Shown: one piece after another, positions 23,190 to 34,509 of the stretch
Position numbering within the stretch: the stretch's first letter is position 1
Layout of the letters: each line of letters starts with the position of its first letter
Assembly: GCA_023512835.1 (NCBI GenBank)
Contig: CM042092.1
Coordinates: 44,410,258-44,474,257 of the forward strand
From: Taxillus chinensis
Taxonomy: Eukaryota > Streptophyta > Magnoliopsida > Santalales > Loranthaceae
Direction: 5' to 3'
DNA length: 64,000 bases
Made by a program: the position numbers and the translations under genes
The notes under the pieces: model-generated
Database searches by the model: none
Seen by the model: the letters and a program-made list of their open reading frames with translations, nothing else
Told to the model about the DNA's origin: nothing

Positions 23190-24989
23190 TGTCATCACTG
23201 GTTTTCGTCCAGGCCCGTTTGGGGTGAGCTCAAACTAGACCAATGGTGAGAAATTTTAGAGTCACCACCAATTGTTTTTGGGGTACAGTTGGATACCCTC
23301 TACTTTGAGTAGTTTAAAGGTGTGGTCTGCGTTATCAGAGAAAAGTTCGGGAGTTGGTTACGTGTAGGGAAGGATTAGCACCCCTACAGCGCCCTTTCGG
23401 TATCTAATTTAGGAGGAGGAGGTTTTTATTTTATTTGTACTGCCATGACTAGGTTAAGTTTCCTAAAGAGTCTATGATTTTTATTTGGCTAAGTTATTTG
23501 TCAAAGTTATGGTTAAAATTGATTGCCCTAAATCCCTAAAGGGAATCCTAAAAGTTTTGGGTTTTTGTTTGAAGTGAAGAATGAGATCCTACCAGTTGAT
23601 GTTGGTTTTGGTTTTTTCTTTTGGAAATTTAAGTCCTAAAAAATGGTTTTTATTTTCCCCTTTTTTGGTTTTTTGGGTTAGAAAACATACATTTTTTTTG
23701 TTTTTTATGTTTTGTAAAAAACGTTTTGTTTTGGTTTTGCTTTCTTTTGTCTTTTTTTTTTGGAAGGTAAAACATGTTTTTTTTTGCTTTGTGTTTTAAA
23801 TGGAATTGGAACTCCTGAATATGAAAACGTGCATTTTTTTAGATGCTTTCTTTTTTCTTTTCTTTTTTTGACTCGAAATGCATTTTTTGTGGTTTTGAAA
23901 ATATTTTTTTTTGCAAGGATGAAACTTTGAAACTAACACAATAACATATAAAGTGATATGTGTGATTGTGACATCCATAAATCAAAATGACCCACTCTTT
24001 TTCTTTCTTTTCTTTTTCTTCATGCCTCCCTTTGCTCTCTCTCTTTTTCTTTCTTTGTTTTTTTTGTTTGCTATACTTTACATATTACAACATACACATA
24101 TACAAAGGAAAGGGAAATACAAGGAAAAACACAATGCAACAAGTAAAAGAAAAAGAAATACAAGGAAACATTAAGAATTACATCAAATATTAATGTAAGT
24201 AAGCTGAAAAGTAATGAAGAAATAAGGGCTGAATCGACTTTGGGGCTTGCGACACCAATCTTCCATTTGAGCTCCGGTCGGCGCTGATAATCACTTGCTT
24301 AGAACCAACAAATCTGACGGCGAGATTTGTGAGGAGGATTTCTTGGTATTTGAAGATTGGAATGATGTATTTTTTGGGTTTGAGATTTTTTGGTGACTGG
24401 AAATATGGAGGGTGAGCGTGAGAAATAGGGGACTGGAAAAGCATTGGTGTCTTTTGTGTTTTTTTTTTTGATGAAAACACAGAAAGAGAAGGCTAAAGTT
24501 GGAGTTGTTTTTGTGTTTTTCTTTTACTGGGAGAAAGATAACTATAACGAGAAAGAGGGGATGAGGATGAAGGGGCGATTTTGATTGCTGAATGGCAGAA
24601 AAACTGGGCGATCTTCTTGGGTTTGGGTTTTGAATCTCAAAAAGACTAGCAGGATAGCAGAAAGATTGGATATAAAGACTAGTAGAATAGTCAGAAAGGC
24701 TAGACGTAATCCTCTTTTTTCTGGGTTTTGAATCTCTCTCTTTTTCTGGGTTTTGAATCTCTCTCAACTCCCTTTTGTTGCGTGGACGAATCTCACTCTT
24801 TCATTTTCTGTTTTTCTTTTTTTTTGGCTCTCTCTGTTTTTTGCTGGAACGAAGCTGGGGCGGAATGTTTAGCAGGTTTTTTTTTTCAACGATGATGGCT
24901 CTTCCCTTTTTTTTTTTTTTTTTTTTTTTTTTGCGCAGGGACGGACGACTGCATCTTAAAGGGATGGCGGAAACCTTTTGGTTGGACTG
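23190..24989 (-). mobile_element. Ogre 5' LTR, inner part
   Basis: Near-identical to 4787-6595 of the 3' LTR, with differences mainly in homopolymer length. It breaks at 24989 where the non-autonomous LTR element enters; GACTG at 24985-24989 is duplicated at 45470-45474. Confidence 0.93.
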
Positions 24990-25134
24990 TGACAGACAGA
25001 TTTTTAGCCTCTCTAAAAGAGCTAACTAATGTCGTTAAATCTCTCTTCAAGATAATAAATTCCCTAAGTTTGCACTAAAAGAATAGCAGCAAGCAAGGGG
25101 TCGAACCCATAGGGATTAGCTTAGTTCTCTAGTT
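24990..25134 (-). mobile_element. Non-autonomous LTR element, 3' LTR, distal end
   Basis: Begins TGACAGACAGATTTTTAGCC and matches 44001-44147, the other LTR. It is interrupted after GTT (25132-25134) by the CACTA element and continues at 39227. Confidence 0.93.
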
Positions 25135-25150
25135 CACTACTACAAAAAAG

Positions 25151-25505
25151 GATAACGACGACGCTTTAAAAGCGTCGTCTAACACAATTAACGACGCTTT
25201 CTGCCGCGTCGTCCATCGCCCTGTCGTCAGAAGAATTTGGGTCTACGATGACGCTAGAGAAAGCGTCGTGGAATTATATCATCAACGACGCTTCTAAAGC
25301 GTCGTAAAAGATATAATCGACGACACTTACAAAAAGCGTCGTCCAAATGGATGACACTTACAAAAAGCGTCGTCCAAATGGACGACACCTTTAGAACGCG
25401 TCGTCTATTTCGATGACACTTATAAAAAGCGTCGTCTACTTCAACGATGCTTTCAGTACGTGCCGTCTAGGTTTAATCAACGACACTTTACAAGCGTCGT
25501 GCTTT
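25151..25505. repeat. CACTA left subterminal repeats
   Basis: About a dozen copies of ACGACGCTTT and its complement AAAGCGTCGT, often as head-to-head pairs (for example ACGACGCTTTAAAAGCGTCG), with decayed variants such as GACGACACTT. In CACTA elements such motifs are the sites bound by the TNPA-type protein. Confidence 0.85.
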
Positions 25506-26051
25506 TAATTGTTTTGGAAAAAAAAATACACGTCCATTTTTTGAGCACTAAATTTCCCATGACATCCACAAATACATAATTGCCAATTGAAAAGCACGAT
25601 GACATTTACAATTGTGTTCACATTTCCAGTATACAATTATTTAAAAGCATTTACAGTATACAATTGTATACAATTTAAAAGCATTCACATTTAAGAGCAC
25701 GATGACATTTGCGGACTTACATTACCAGTATACAATTGTGTTCACATTTACAGTATGCAGACAAAAAGCAAATTGAAGTGAAAGTTGATTCAATGGCATC
25801 TCCTACCAACTGGTGCTGGTACTTGGAGTCGATTTCTATGAGATAGTAAGTGCCCGGGGACAAAAGGCTGATGTCCTAGCTTGCTTGTCACAAAATCCTT
25901 AGCCCCATATCTGTGCTCCATCGGTTTCCAAGATGTCCATCAGTTTGACAACCGAAAAGAGACATATCTGTGCTCCATCCTAACAAAGTAAAATTAGTAT
26001 TTCAAATAATAATAATAAACTACGCAGTAGTCAGAACTCACAAACACAACA
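25506..26051. other. CACTA left internal non-coding region
   Basis: AT-rich, with repeated AGTATACAATTGTGTTCACA-type words (25600-25760). No coding sequence is recognised. Confidence 0.6.
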
Positions 26052-26188
26052 GTTTGTATTAAGCAGCCTAAATGCAGGGTTTGCAAATCTGGTATTACAA
26101 CAGTATACTAACACAGTTACAATGTTGGACAAGGACTTCAAATATCAATGTTGGACAAGGACAACAGTATACTAACACAGTTACAGTT
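26052..26188. repeat. 137-bp direct repeat, left copy, bounding the WOX insert
   Basis: Starts GTTTGTATTAAGCAGCC and ends CACAGTTACAGTT. It is identical, base for base, to 28210-28346. It contains its own smaller repeats (ATGTTGGACAAGGAC twice; AGTATACTAACACAGTTACA twice), and degenerate versions continue to 26280. Confidence 0.95.
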
Positions 26189-27078
26189 ACAACAATATAC
26201 TAACACAGTTTGTTAATATGGTCTCGTGCATGGACTTACACTTTGCCGATACATCCAACACAGTTACAATATTGGACAAGCTAAACAGATGTTTGCCAGC
26301 ATGTAGTTGAAGTGAGAATATTAGAAGTCAAGCCACTTCCATATGAGAACAATACGACTGACTCTCTTGCCATCTTGGAAGTACTTAAAGATTAAATTAT
26401 AGAAGGGAACAAATGCTACATAAAACAAGACGTCACACTGAAGCCAGTGATTACCATTGCAATATTTTTGTTGTGAAGAAGGGATGCAAATGCTAACAGT
26501 TGATGCAGTGTACATGTTGCCAACTTGCTTTGGAAGCGAAGTACTAGGTTGAACCTTGGTGTCATAAAAGTTCTTTGCAACTTGTTGTGATGCCTGCAGA
26601 TCCATGATGAAGGGTCAGGATGAAAATATCTACTCAGAACAAAATTATCTGGGCAGTTGAACTGCATAAACTATGCTCTCTAAAGGAATCTATTTTGGAA
26701 ATAAGAATATATATAAATCAAGTGCCCTGAGATAGGAAGTTTGTGAAAGCTTCCCATCAACAACCTACACACACACATAATATAGGGAATGTTGATGCAC
26801 ACTTACTGAAATAGGCAGAAACATAACCAAAAAAAATATAAAGCAATGCTAACTGATATCCACCATCAAAGCCTGTGTTTGAATATGTGCATTCATGGAT
26901 ATGCAGATATGATTTGCAAAACAAAATCCAAATGCTGAGGATTTTAATATATGAACAATATGTATACTAGATTAAACTCGGAACATGTTAAAATATATAG
27001 AGAGAGACTTAATTAACAAACTATTAAAGAAAACCCACATTGCAATAGCTAGGTACACGTACGATGCTCTTAAAGTAC
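26189..27078. other. Insert sequence downstream of the WOX fragment; unidentified
   Basis: A - strand frame at 26321-26605 ([18 protein letters not shown]...) is open but not recognised. The region should contain the WOX 3' intron and any last exon; the conserved WOX8/9 C-terminus was not found. It may be cut off, diverged or joined to other captured sequence. Confidence 0.45.
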
Positions 27079-28027
27079 CTTGTTGTGTTTGAGTAGTGGA
27101 AGACGAGGCGGAATTAGAAGGTGTAGTGACATCCTTAGGAGTAATATTGATAAAGTTGTTTGCACTAGGCATCGCAATAGGGTTATCGAACAGTTCATCA
27201 CCCAACCCATTAGCAGCACTGAACAATGCAGGATAGTTGTAAAATTGCCCTACATTCAACGCATTGTCAGAAGGCACGTCCTTCTGGCACCTCATCATAT
27301 GCATCATGATTTCATCCTCGTACAACCCATAGTTGTCCCCAGCCATAGTCTGATGATGATTAACATTTGTCCAAGGCGTAAGATCAGACAAGAAAAGCTC
27401 ATCTAGGTTGCCCGTAGGAAGGAAGAGGTCCGGCCGTAGGTGGTTGTTGAAATCAACTGCTACTGGCACCGGCACAGTGGGAGACAGAAATGTTTCCGCT
27501 GGAGTTGATGCCTCTTCAAGACGCTTTTTGTATTTGATCCTGGACTTACGGTTTTGGAACCAGTAATACACATTGGCTTCACCGACCTCCCCATACACTT
27601 GCAGTTGAGCCCTGATTTTTTGGATATCTTCACGAGGTGGGGTAATCATACCGGAGTCAAATATGTTCTAAAGTATACGAATCTGTTCTGGTTTCGGGTT
27701 CCACCGGGGCTTTGGCTCTCGAGTCCTCTCTTTAGAAGCTTCATATGCAATCAAACAAAAACAAAATTAAGTAAAACAAATGTTGATGAAAAATAGAGAT
27801 GTAAAAATAAGAAAAATAAATACATGTATGAGAAAACATTATATATAGTTTCTATATATATAATGAAAGATTTTGTTAGAGCAACCTGAGGTGGAGGGGG
27901 AACGGTGGGGGCATGGTGGTGCGGAGGACATGTTGGAGGCAGCTTCAACATCGTTTCGGCAGTACTGATTGCATGTGTGTTTGGCCTTGAACATGCTAGT
28001 CCAGTGTTGTTTGGCTGTCGATCCCAT
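27079..28027 (-). pseudogene. Captured WOX8/9-like homeobox gene fragment
   Basis: Exon 1 (28027 to 27886) encodes MGSTAKQHWTSMFKAKHTC and resembles the N-terminus of WOX8/9 proteins (HWPSMFKSK). It ends at a GT donor. Exon 2 (27729 to 27079) starts after an AG acceptor in the right phase and carries the WOX homeodomain: EPKPRWNPKPEQIRIL, a stop, NIFDSG, MITPPREDIQKIRAQLQVYG, EVGEANVYYWFQNRKSRIKYKK. It continues with an acidic, Asn-rich stretch to a GT donor (QTQQ/GTACTT). WOX proteins are plant transcription factors that control stem-cell and embryo patterning. The TAG at about 27670 lies between helix-1 residues, where Glu is expected, so a full homeodomain cannot be made without readthrough. 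The last exon is missing or unrecognised. Splice sites and frame are otherwise intact. Its position between the CACTA ends shows it is a captured copy, not a resident gene. Confidence 0.88.
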
Positions 28028-28163
28028 AAACGATGCTAATGAGGGAAAAAGGAAAGAAACCAATTAAAAATGTGTTGATCGAGCTAGCTAGCTAGAAGAA
28101 AATTAAAGCTAGACGGGCCGGGGGGCTTAGGCTGTGGGGAAACAGGGAGCCAATTTCCCCTTC

Positions 28164-28171
28164 ATATATAG
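28164..28171 (-). promoter_or_regulatory. TATA box of the captured WOX fragment
   Basis: On the - strand CTATATATGAAG lies about 140 bp upstream of the WOX start codon, inside the captured segment. A TTGAC word lies upstream of it. The captured piece therefore seems to include core promoter and 5' UTR. Confidence 0.55.
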
Positions 28172-28209
28172 CCCCCCTTCGTCAACGACCTTTATTACTC
28201 AAATTCAAC

Positions 28210-28346
28210 GTTTGTATTAAGCAGCCTAAATGCAGGGTTTGCAAATCTGGTATTACAACAGTATACTAACACAGTTACAATGTTGGACAAGGACTTCAAA
28301 TATCAATGTTGGACAAGGACAACAGTATACTAACACAGTTACAGTT
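28210..28346. repeat. 137-bp direct repeat, right copy, bounding the WOX insert
   Basis: Identical to 26052-26188. The two copies bracket a 2,021-bp segment that holds the WOX fragment. Confidence 0.95.
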
Positions 28347-30650
28347 GACAATAAAATTCATTAGAGAGAAAGCAATAGCTAAACCCAGCAGTCAGCAAAT
28401 CCTTTCCCTAAATGTTTTTGTACAAAATGGTAATCTATAGTAGTCATTCCAATACACTGATAGATAATCCAAGTTGAGTAAGCTGAAAAAAAAGAAAGAA
28501 TTGAGCCATCAGCATAGCAAAGTAAGTTTATTTTAGGCAAATACCGCACTGTCCGTGCAAACAACCAGTCCATAGCGCCCATCCCAAGAGAATTCATTAC
28601 TCATGGAACATGAACCAAAACATACATTTTTTAGTGAAGATACTAAAACCACAATTTTTTTTGCATGAACTGGAGATGGTATGTAATAAAACAAATTTGG
28701 TGCTTCACACAGCATACAAATTTACACAGTATCAATAACTTTAGAAATACATTGAAACCTTCACCCAGCTGGAAGATAGTTAGAAAAAATAAGACCTACT
28801 TTTTTTGGTTTTTGGTCACCTCAATTCAATTAAGAAAACCCATTGATTTATCATAACAGATCAACAGATTTGGACCCTGTTCCAATAATCAAGTGGATCA
28901 TGTAATAGTTGCAGAGGTTTAGAAATAAGGGTCTAGTGTTTTTCTATATTATATGATATTAATGAACATTAAAGGGGGCTCAAATTTGTATGCTGAAATT
29001 CAGAAACGATTTTGCATTTCTTTAGATTAAAAAAGGTACTGCATAATTTCAAGGAAAATTCAAAGCAGTGGACAGTTTCCAATTATCTTGGGCAGCAGAA
29101 CACAGGTTACAAGCTCTACCGAGATTCATTAGAATATGCATGCAACACTTTCAAATAGAACAAGACCCGCATTAAGATGACCAGCGATAATACCTCAAAA
29201 ACTTGCATGAAGATGTCTTTATAGATTTGCTTTTGTCTATCACGGTCTGACTGCCCACTTCCAGCCGGCCAAATTTCCGAACAGTAGCATCACTAACAGA
29301 GATGGGCCAGATTTCTGAAGAACTAAATTTCTTCAACATTGGTACAAGACCACTGCTCGGGAAGGGAGAAAATCAAAATGTGGTCATTAAATTCCTAACA
29401 AAAAATGTACAAAGAACAAAAGTAAAGGACAAGGAAAATGGTATATTAAAGACTGAGTATTACATACTGAAAAACAAACCCAAGGAGTGGCATACCAGGT
29501 TGGAAACCATTAAAAGAAAACAAACACAATGGAGACTGGAATCTCATTTATATGTATTACCACATGGGAATCTTGAAGATACAATGAAGCCACTGGAATT
29601 GCCTTCTTTTCTGAGTTCAACACAATGGAGACTGTGGATTGGATGCTGCATCTGAGAGGGAACAAAATGAAAAAAAAAACTCAATTAGCACAAATGTATC
29701 CAGTATCGACAGTAGCAGTCTCCTAACTCCCATCAAAATTAATTACCAAAATAGTGTTTTCATATTTTTTGTTAATTCTGAAACATAGGTTTATGATGCA
29801 ATAGTTGGTTGCAAAACATACCATGAGCGGGGTTGCAAAACTATATCCTTTCGAAGGGTTTTCTGTCATACCTAGAATGAAGGAAGATGTTATTGGTAGA
29901 ACAAATATATCCATTTCAATCGTGAAAGTGAAGTTTTCATTGTGGAGTGTAGAATTTCACCTGACATGTATTGGTAGAAGTTATTTTGAGGAACATACCC
30001 GTAAACCCAAAAGGCCCCCTGGCCCTTCAATAATACAAACCAGAAGCTTACCAACGTATATAACAGTGAAAAGAAAAACATATTCACTTAAAAGAAAGTT
30101 ACAATGTTTTTTTTTTTTGAAAAGGACGCTTCTACATCAAAATTTCACCTCCACATAAGTTAACAATTAAACAAGCAGAAAGCTCACAACTACACATAGT
30201 TAACTAAATAATTCACAACCTCTCTAAAAATATGATCACGTTGAAAAAATGCAGCTGCAACACAACGTTGGGAAAATTTGTTTGCTTCTCCACTTCCATG
30301 TTCTGATGAAATAAAAATATATATAAAAAGCATGGTAGGGTGAGTGATGTCAGAAATAACATGAATGACAATGTTTTCAATGTACAACAAGGGTCTTAAT
30401 TGATACAACCAATAATACAAGTGAAGAATAAGATTACAGTTGAAATTTTAATACCTGTAATTTTAATGCATCTCTACCCGAATGATGTCACAAATCACAT
30501 ATGATCCCGTATGAATGCAATAAGTTCACTTCTTTGATCATTGTTGTGTTGTATGGTTTGGTATTGTGAAACTAAAAGTAGTTTTTTTCAATATAAGTCA
30601 ATGCAAGTTTCCATTAATGATATCTACAAAAGCTACAAGTTAATGAGTTT
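28347..30650. other. CACTA central region, no recognised gene
   Basis: AT-rich, with scattered short open segments. Two - strand pieces look exon-like: about 29590-29650 (LNSEKKAIPVASLYLQDSH, then a GT) and about 29170-29345 (LKKFSSSEIWPISVSDATVR, GRLEVGSQTVIDKS). They could be further captured host exons or transposon 3' exons; no family was recognised. The + strand frame 29302-29655 is not convincing. Confidence 0.4.
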
Positions 30651-32282
30651 ATAGTGTGACTCACCAATGAAGTAAGGTGTGTTCCATGTGATTCTACAAT
30701 ATCTTTCATGTACCGCAACACATAGTACCCGCATTCAATAGACCCGGGTTGTGTAGGGCACTATAGTTACAAGAATTTGGAGTTATATATATATACAACT
30801 ACAAATTTTGAGTGATATAGATAAAGAAATCATAACTATTACCTTTACTGTCTCGAATGTAGGTAACTTCTTTGTGGACTTAAAATTGAAACTGTAATCT
30901 AAACTTTTAAATGCACTGCATATATGAAAGATCATTAGTAATACAAATCATGTGTAAATTTTACAATGAAGAGAAGGGACATTTTAATTAGACACACAAT
31001 TTTAAAGTTGCCAACAGGTGTGTGTCAATAGCATTGGCTAGTGGATCAAAATACCACACATGCCACTTCTTTGGATGAACTACAGCCAACACCCAATGGT
31101 AGCTGCATCACAATAAATATAATTGATACATAAAGATCCGTAATAGAACATTCAACATAACATCAATCACAAAATTGCAAATCTTACCCTATGTTATATG
31201 GGTACAAAAAAATGCAATCCCCTTTTGAACTCGCCGACGTATCCATATTGTAATACAAAATATCAGAATTACTCATTGCGGGATTTCCAAGTGTTCCTGC
31301 TGGTTCTGCAAATCTAATTGAGCTTTCCACTCCTAGATCTTTCATCCGATTGAATAGGACATTGGCATAAACATATAAATATAAAATGGAGTATCACTAA
31401 CATATTATAGTTGAAGTACCCGTAAGAGTATTATACTAATGCAACTAACAAATTCTTACACTCACCACATATATACTTTCATTAGACTGCACCCAATTTC
31501 CTCTAAATTAATTAAATGCAGGAACTCATCTTTAAAAAGTGGAATCTCATCCACTGTTTTTGAAAGAGGATCATTGCTTTGAAAAGCGTTTCCATCAACT
31601 ACAATAAGAACTGGAGCTTCAGAGTCATCTCTTGTAGCTTTCTCAACAAGTAGGGTGAAGTCCAACATCAATTTTTTTAGATTATCATCCTCTGAGGGTG
31701 CCTTCACCTATTCATTAAACAAAAAAATAGCCTTATTACTAATCATTGTAATGAAAGTGTATGCTTACATTACATTAGGTTAATTGAGATAACTAACCTT
31801 GGGGTCCTTTAACACAATACGATTCTTCAAAATAACTAGCTTTCTCGGCCATGAAACAAATCCTCCAACTGCTTCAGAAAGATTGTTGGCGTCTACATTT
31901 GACACAGGAAGTGGCTCCTCTCCATACTCATCATTTATAAGACCAAGGACTGATACACGAACATTTCCCTCGGCCTGTGCTACGCCATGAAGGATGTTGG
32001 CATCTCCCAGCTCATAGACATATCCCCGTGCTACAACTCTCTCAATTGTAGGGTTTGCTAATTGACAAGGTCGAGCATTTGGCTATCAATTCAATAAATT
32101 TTTCAACATATTCATTAGTAAATCGCTTTTGTTTTACAATGTAAGAAAATATGAAATTATATGTTTACCATGTCATTTGGTGGCCATACATCATAAACAT
32201 CATTTTCTTCATTTATCTGCATTAAAAATATAAATCATTTAATAATGTGTCCACAATGAAAGGTAATTTAACATATTGTAAA

Positions 32283-32697
32283 ACTACTTCACCCTAGTAA
32301 TAAACAAGACAACACCTTATTCATAGTAGACGATGGCGAGGAATGGATTGCCTTTTTCCCAGCTCCCGTATCGTGTGGGCCACTTCTCTCATCCTATAAT
32401 ATACAACATATTAAGAAAATATCAATTAAGTGCAAACATAACTCTATATTGTCATCCAACAATACACAACACCATATTTAACAAGTTGTAAACTGCTTCA
32501 CCCTAGTAATAAACAAGACAAGACCTTATTCATTGTAGACAATGGTGAGGAATGGATTGCCTTTTTCCCAGCTCCCGTATCGTGTGGGCCACTTGTCTCA
32601 TCCTATAATACACAACATATTAAGAAACTATCAATTAAGTGCAAATATAACTCTATATTGTCATCCAACAATACACAACACCATATTTGCAAGAAGT
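32283..32697 (-). repeat. Tandem duplication (~209 bp) including a small exon
   Basis: Two head-to-tail copies (32283-32491 and 32492-32697) with few differences. Each contains, on the - strand, AG|GATGAGAGAAG... encoding DERSGPHDTGAGKKAIHSSP followed by a GT donor, so an exon with its splice sites has been duplicated. Confidence 0.8.
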
Positions 32698-32866
32698 ATT
32701 AAAATTGGAAGAAAATATATACAAACGTACAAATATACCTGTGTCCCCATGGCTAAGTTAGCAATGCTACCCTTCGTACTATTGGAACCCTTCCTCTCAC
32801 CAGGGGAGAATGATGGAGATAATTGTGGGACTTCTAGCCCATGATGGCTAATGACAGCAGCCATCG

Positions 32867-32931
32867 TCTTCACATACTTCGTTAGTTCATCTATCGTCTT
32901 CACATACTTTGTTAATTCATCTATCTTCGTA
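32867..32931 (-). repeat. 10-residue tandem duplication in CACTA second gene
   Basis: A 30-bp in-frame duplication gives KIDELTKYVKT followed by IDELTKYVKT, a heptad-like Leu/Val pattern that may lengthen a coiled coil. Confidence 0.8.
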
Positions 32932-34509
32932 TGTGCAGATTCACATGAATGACATTTCCAGTAAGGGAAAGACTCGAAGTATTGGGTTGGACTGACCAAC
33001 GCACCAACACCCCGCACTCGGCCCCAACGCTCTTCTGTTCCTAATGCCTGAGTCAAGACATCATTACTCCCTTCAACAGTCAAAGTGCCACTTTCAACTT
33101 CAGCAACTACTTTGTCCTGAAAAAAAAACCATTTCTCATTTAATATATAACTCATTTAATCGAATTTTCATATGTACATACATGTATAAGCAATAACTAT
33201 TTATTCATATCACACATGCATGGTATGTGAAAATGTCATAAAATTTAACATAAATATAAACTTCACTCACAATTTTCTCCACTTGCTCCCTAACTTTGTC
33301 ATTATTATATGATCCACTTTTATCTTGTCTGCCCCTCTTCCACAATGTATGCCTCTCAATGGATTCAGTCGTATGTCGCTCTTGTTGCTGATAGAGAAAA
33401 CAATGAACAAATCTGATGAGTAGTGTACATAGAAGTAATCAACCAAAGTAAAACTCTTATTATATTTCTTTTACTTACTATTTCTTCCTCCAAACCAAGA
33501 TATCCTTTTCTAGCAATTCTATGATTGTAAATATTTTTAGCACGACTACCTTGCGCCAGTTTGCGCACTTGCTGAAAAAAACATTTTACATTACAATATT
33601 AATAACTATTTGAAAAGCCAACACACGAATCAATTAATTGGGGGAATAACATCTTACATTCCAGGATTTACTTGTTCTTTCTTTGACGAAATCAGTCCAC
33701 TGATCCTGGGTGATGGTAGACCAAACCTCAGGTGCTTCTTTCCGTATGTTTTGTGGACATTTAACATAAGGCAGTATGTATTGAGTAGACAACTTATGCT
33801 TGAAATCACGGAATCGAAGACCAACTTTTCTGAGGAGCTTCTTTTGCCATCCTTTAAATTTATCACAACAATAATTCTCCTGCACATCGTATGTCAATGA
33901 AACAAGTTGTCATATTTTCATAAACATATACATAAGTATGACAAAATATCATATTGTAAAACATTATATAAAATCAAATAACCTCTATCACGTCTACAAT
34001 TTTATCCTTTACGCTTTGTGGCACATGTTTCCAAGTTTTACAGCTAATTGGGACATGAGTACGACATATCTTTCCAACATCAGTAGATGTCAATACTCGC
34101 GATGGCCCTATTGGTTGTCCTTTGATGTTAAAATTGAGTTCATGTTTTGCTTTCTTTCCTTTTCCTGTACCGATTGTGAGGCTTGTCTTTCCCCTCTTTC
34201 TCTTTTTTTTCTTGTTTCTTTGAAGGATTGTCATTATTTTCACTGCTTTTTTGGCCATCAATTTGATCCATGTCACCTACAAAAAATATAGACGTAAAAA
34301 TGAAGCTTCCATGTTAGTTGCAGATAAATAAATAATGAATATTAATAAAAAAAATCAATCATACACAATGCCTACCTTAACAAGTTGTATTATTGTTATT
34401 AATATTAACAACAATACATAGTAATAAAAAGTTTGGTTTTCATATCAAGAGCCTTTTAAGCATCCACCCATTCCCCTTCAACTCCATCTCTTAACAACAT
34501 CAACCCATT

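Larger units (their letters stand above)
30660..34276 (-). pseudogene. CACTA second gene: Transposase_24 / DUF8039 / Ulp1-like protease, multi-exon
   Basis: A chain of - strand exons separated by AT-rich introns. From the 5' end: a basic region and GQPIGPSRVLTSTDVGKICR (33974-34276); WSTITQDQWTDFVKERTSK (33634-33897); a linker with VLTQALGTEERWGRVRGVG (32661-33155), which marks plant En/Spm transposase family 24; a DUF8039-like segment (31740-32100, ARPCQLANPTIERVVARGYV); then a Ulp1/C48 cysteine protease. The protease triad is visible: His in YHWVLAVVHPKKW (31096-31098), Asp in WYFDPLANAI (31045-31047) and Cys in IECGYYVLRYMKDIV (30731-30733). No stop was seen in the recognised exons, but joins were not proven and the 3' end is uncertain. 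It may act in DNA binding plus SUMO-type deconjugation; that role in CACTA elements is inferred. Confidence 0.7.

Noticed and set aside
29302..29655. 117-codon + strand frame in the CACTA
   Set aside because: Opposite strand to the transposon genes, low-complexity Lys/Thr composition, no family; the - strand exon reading is more plausible.
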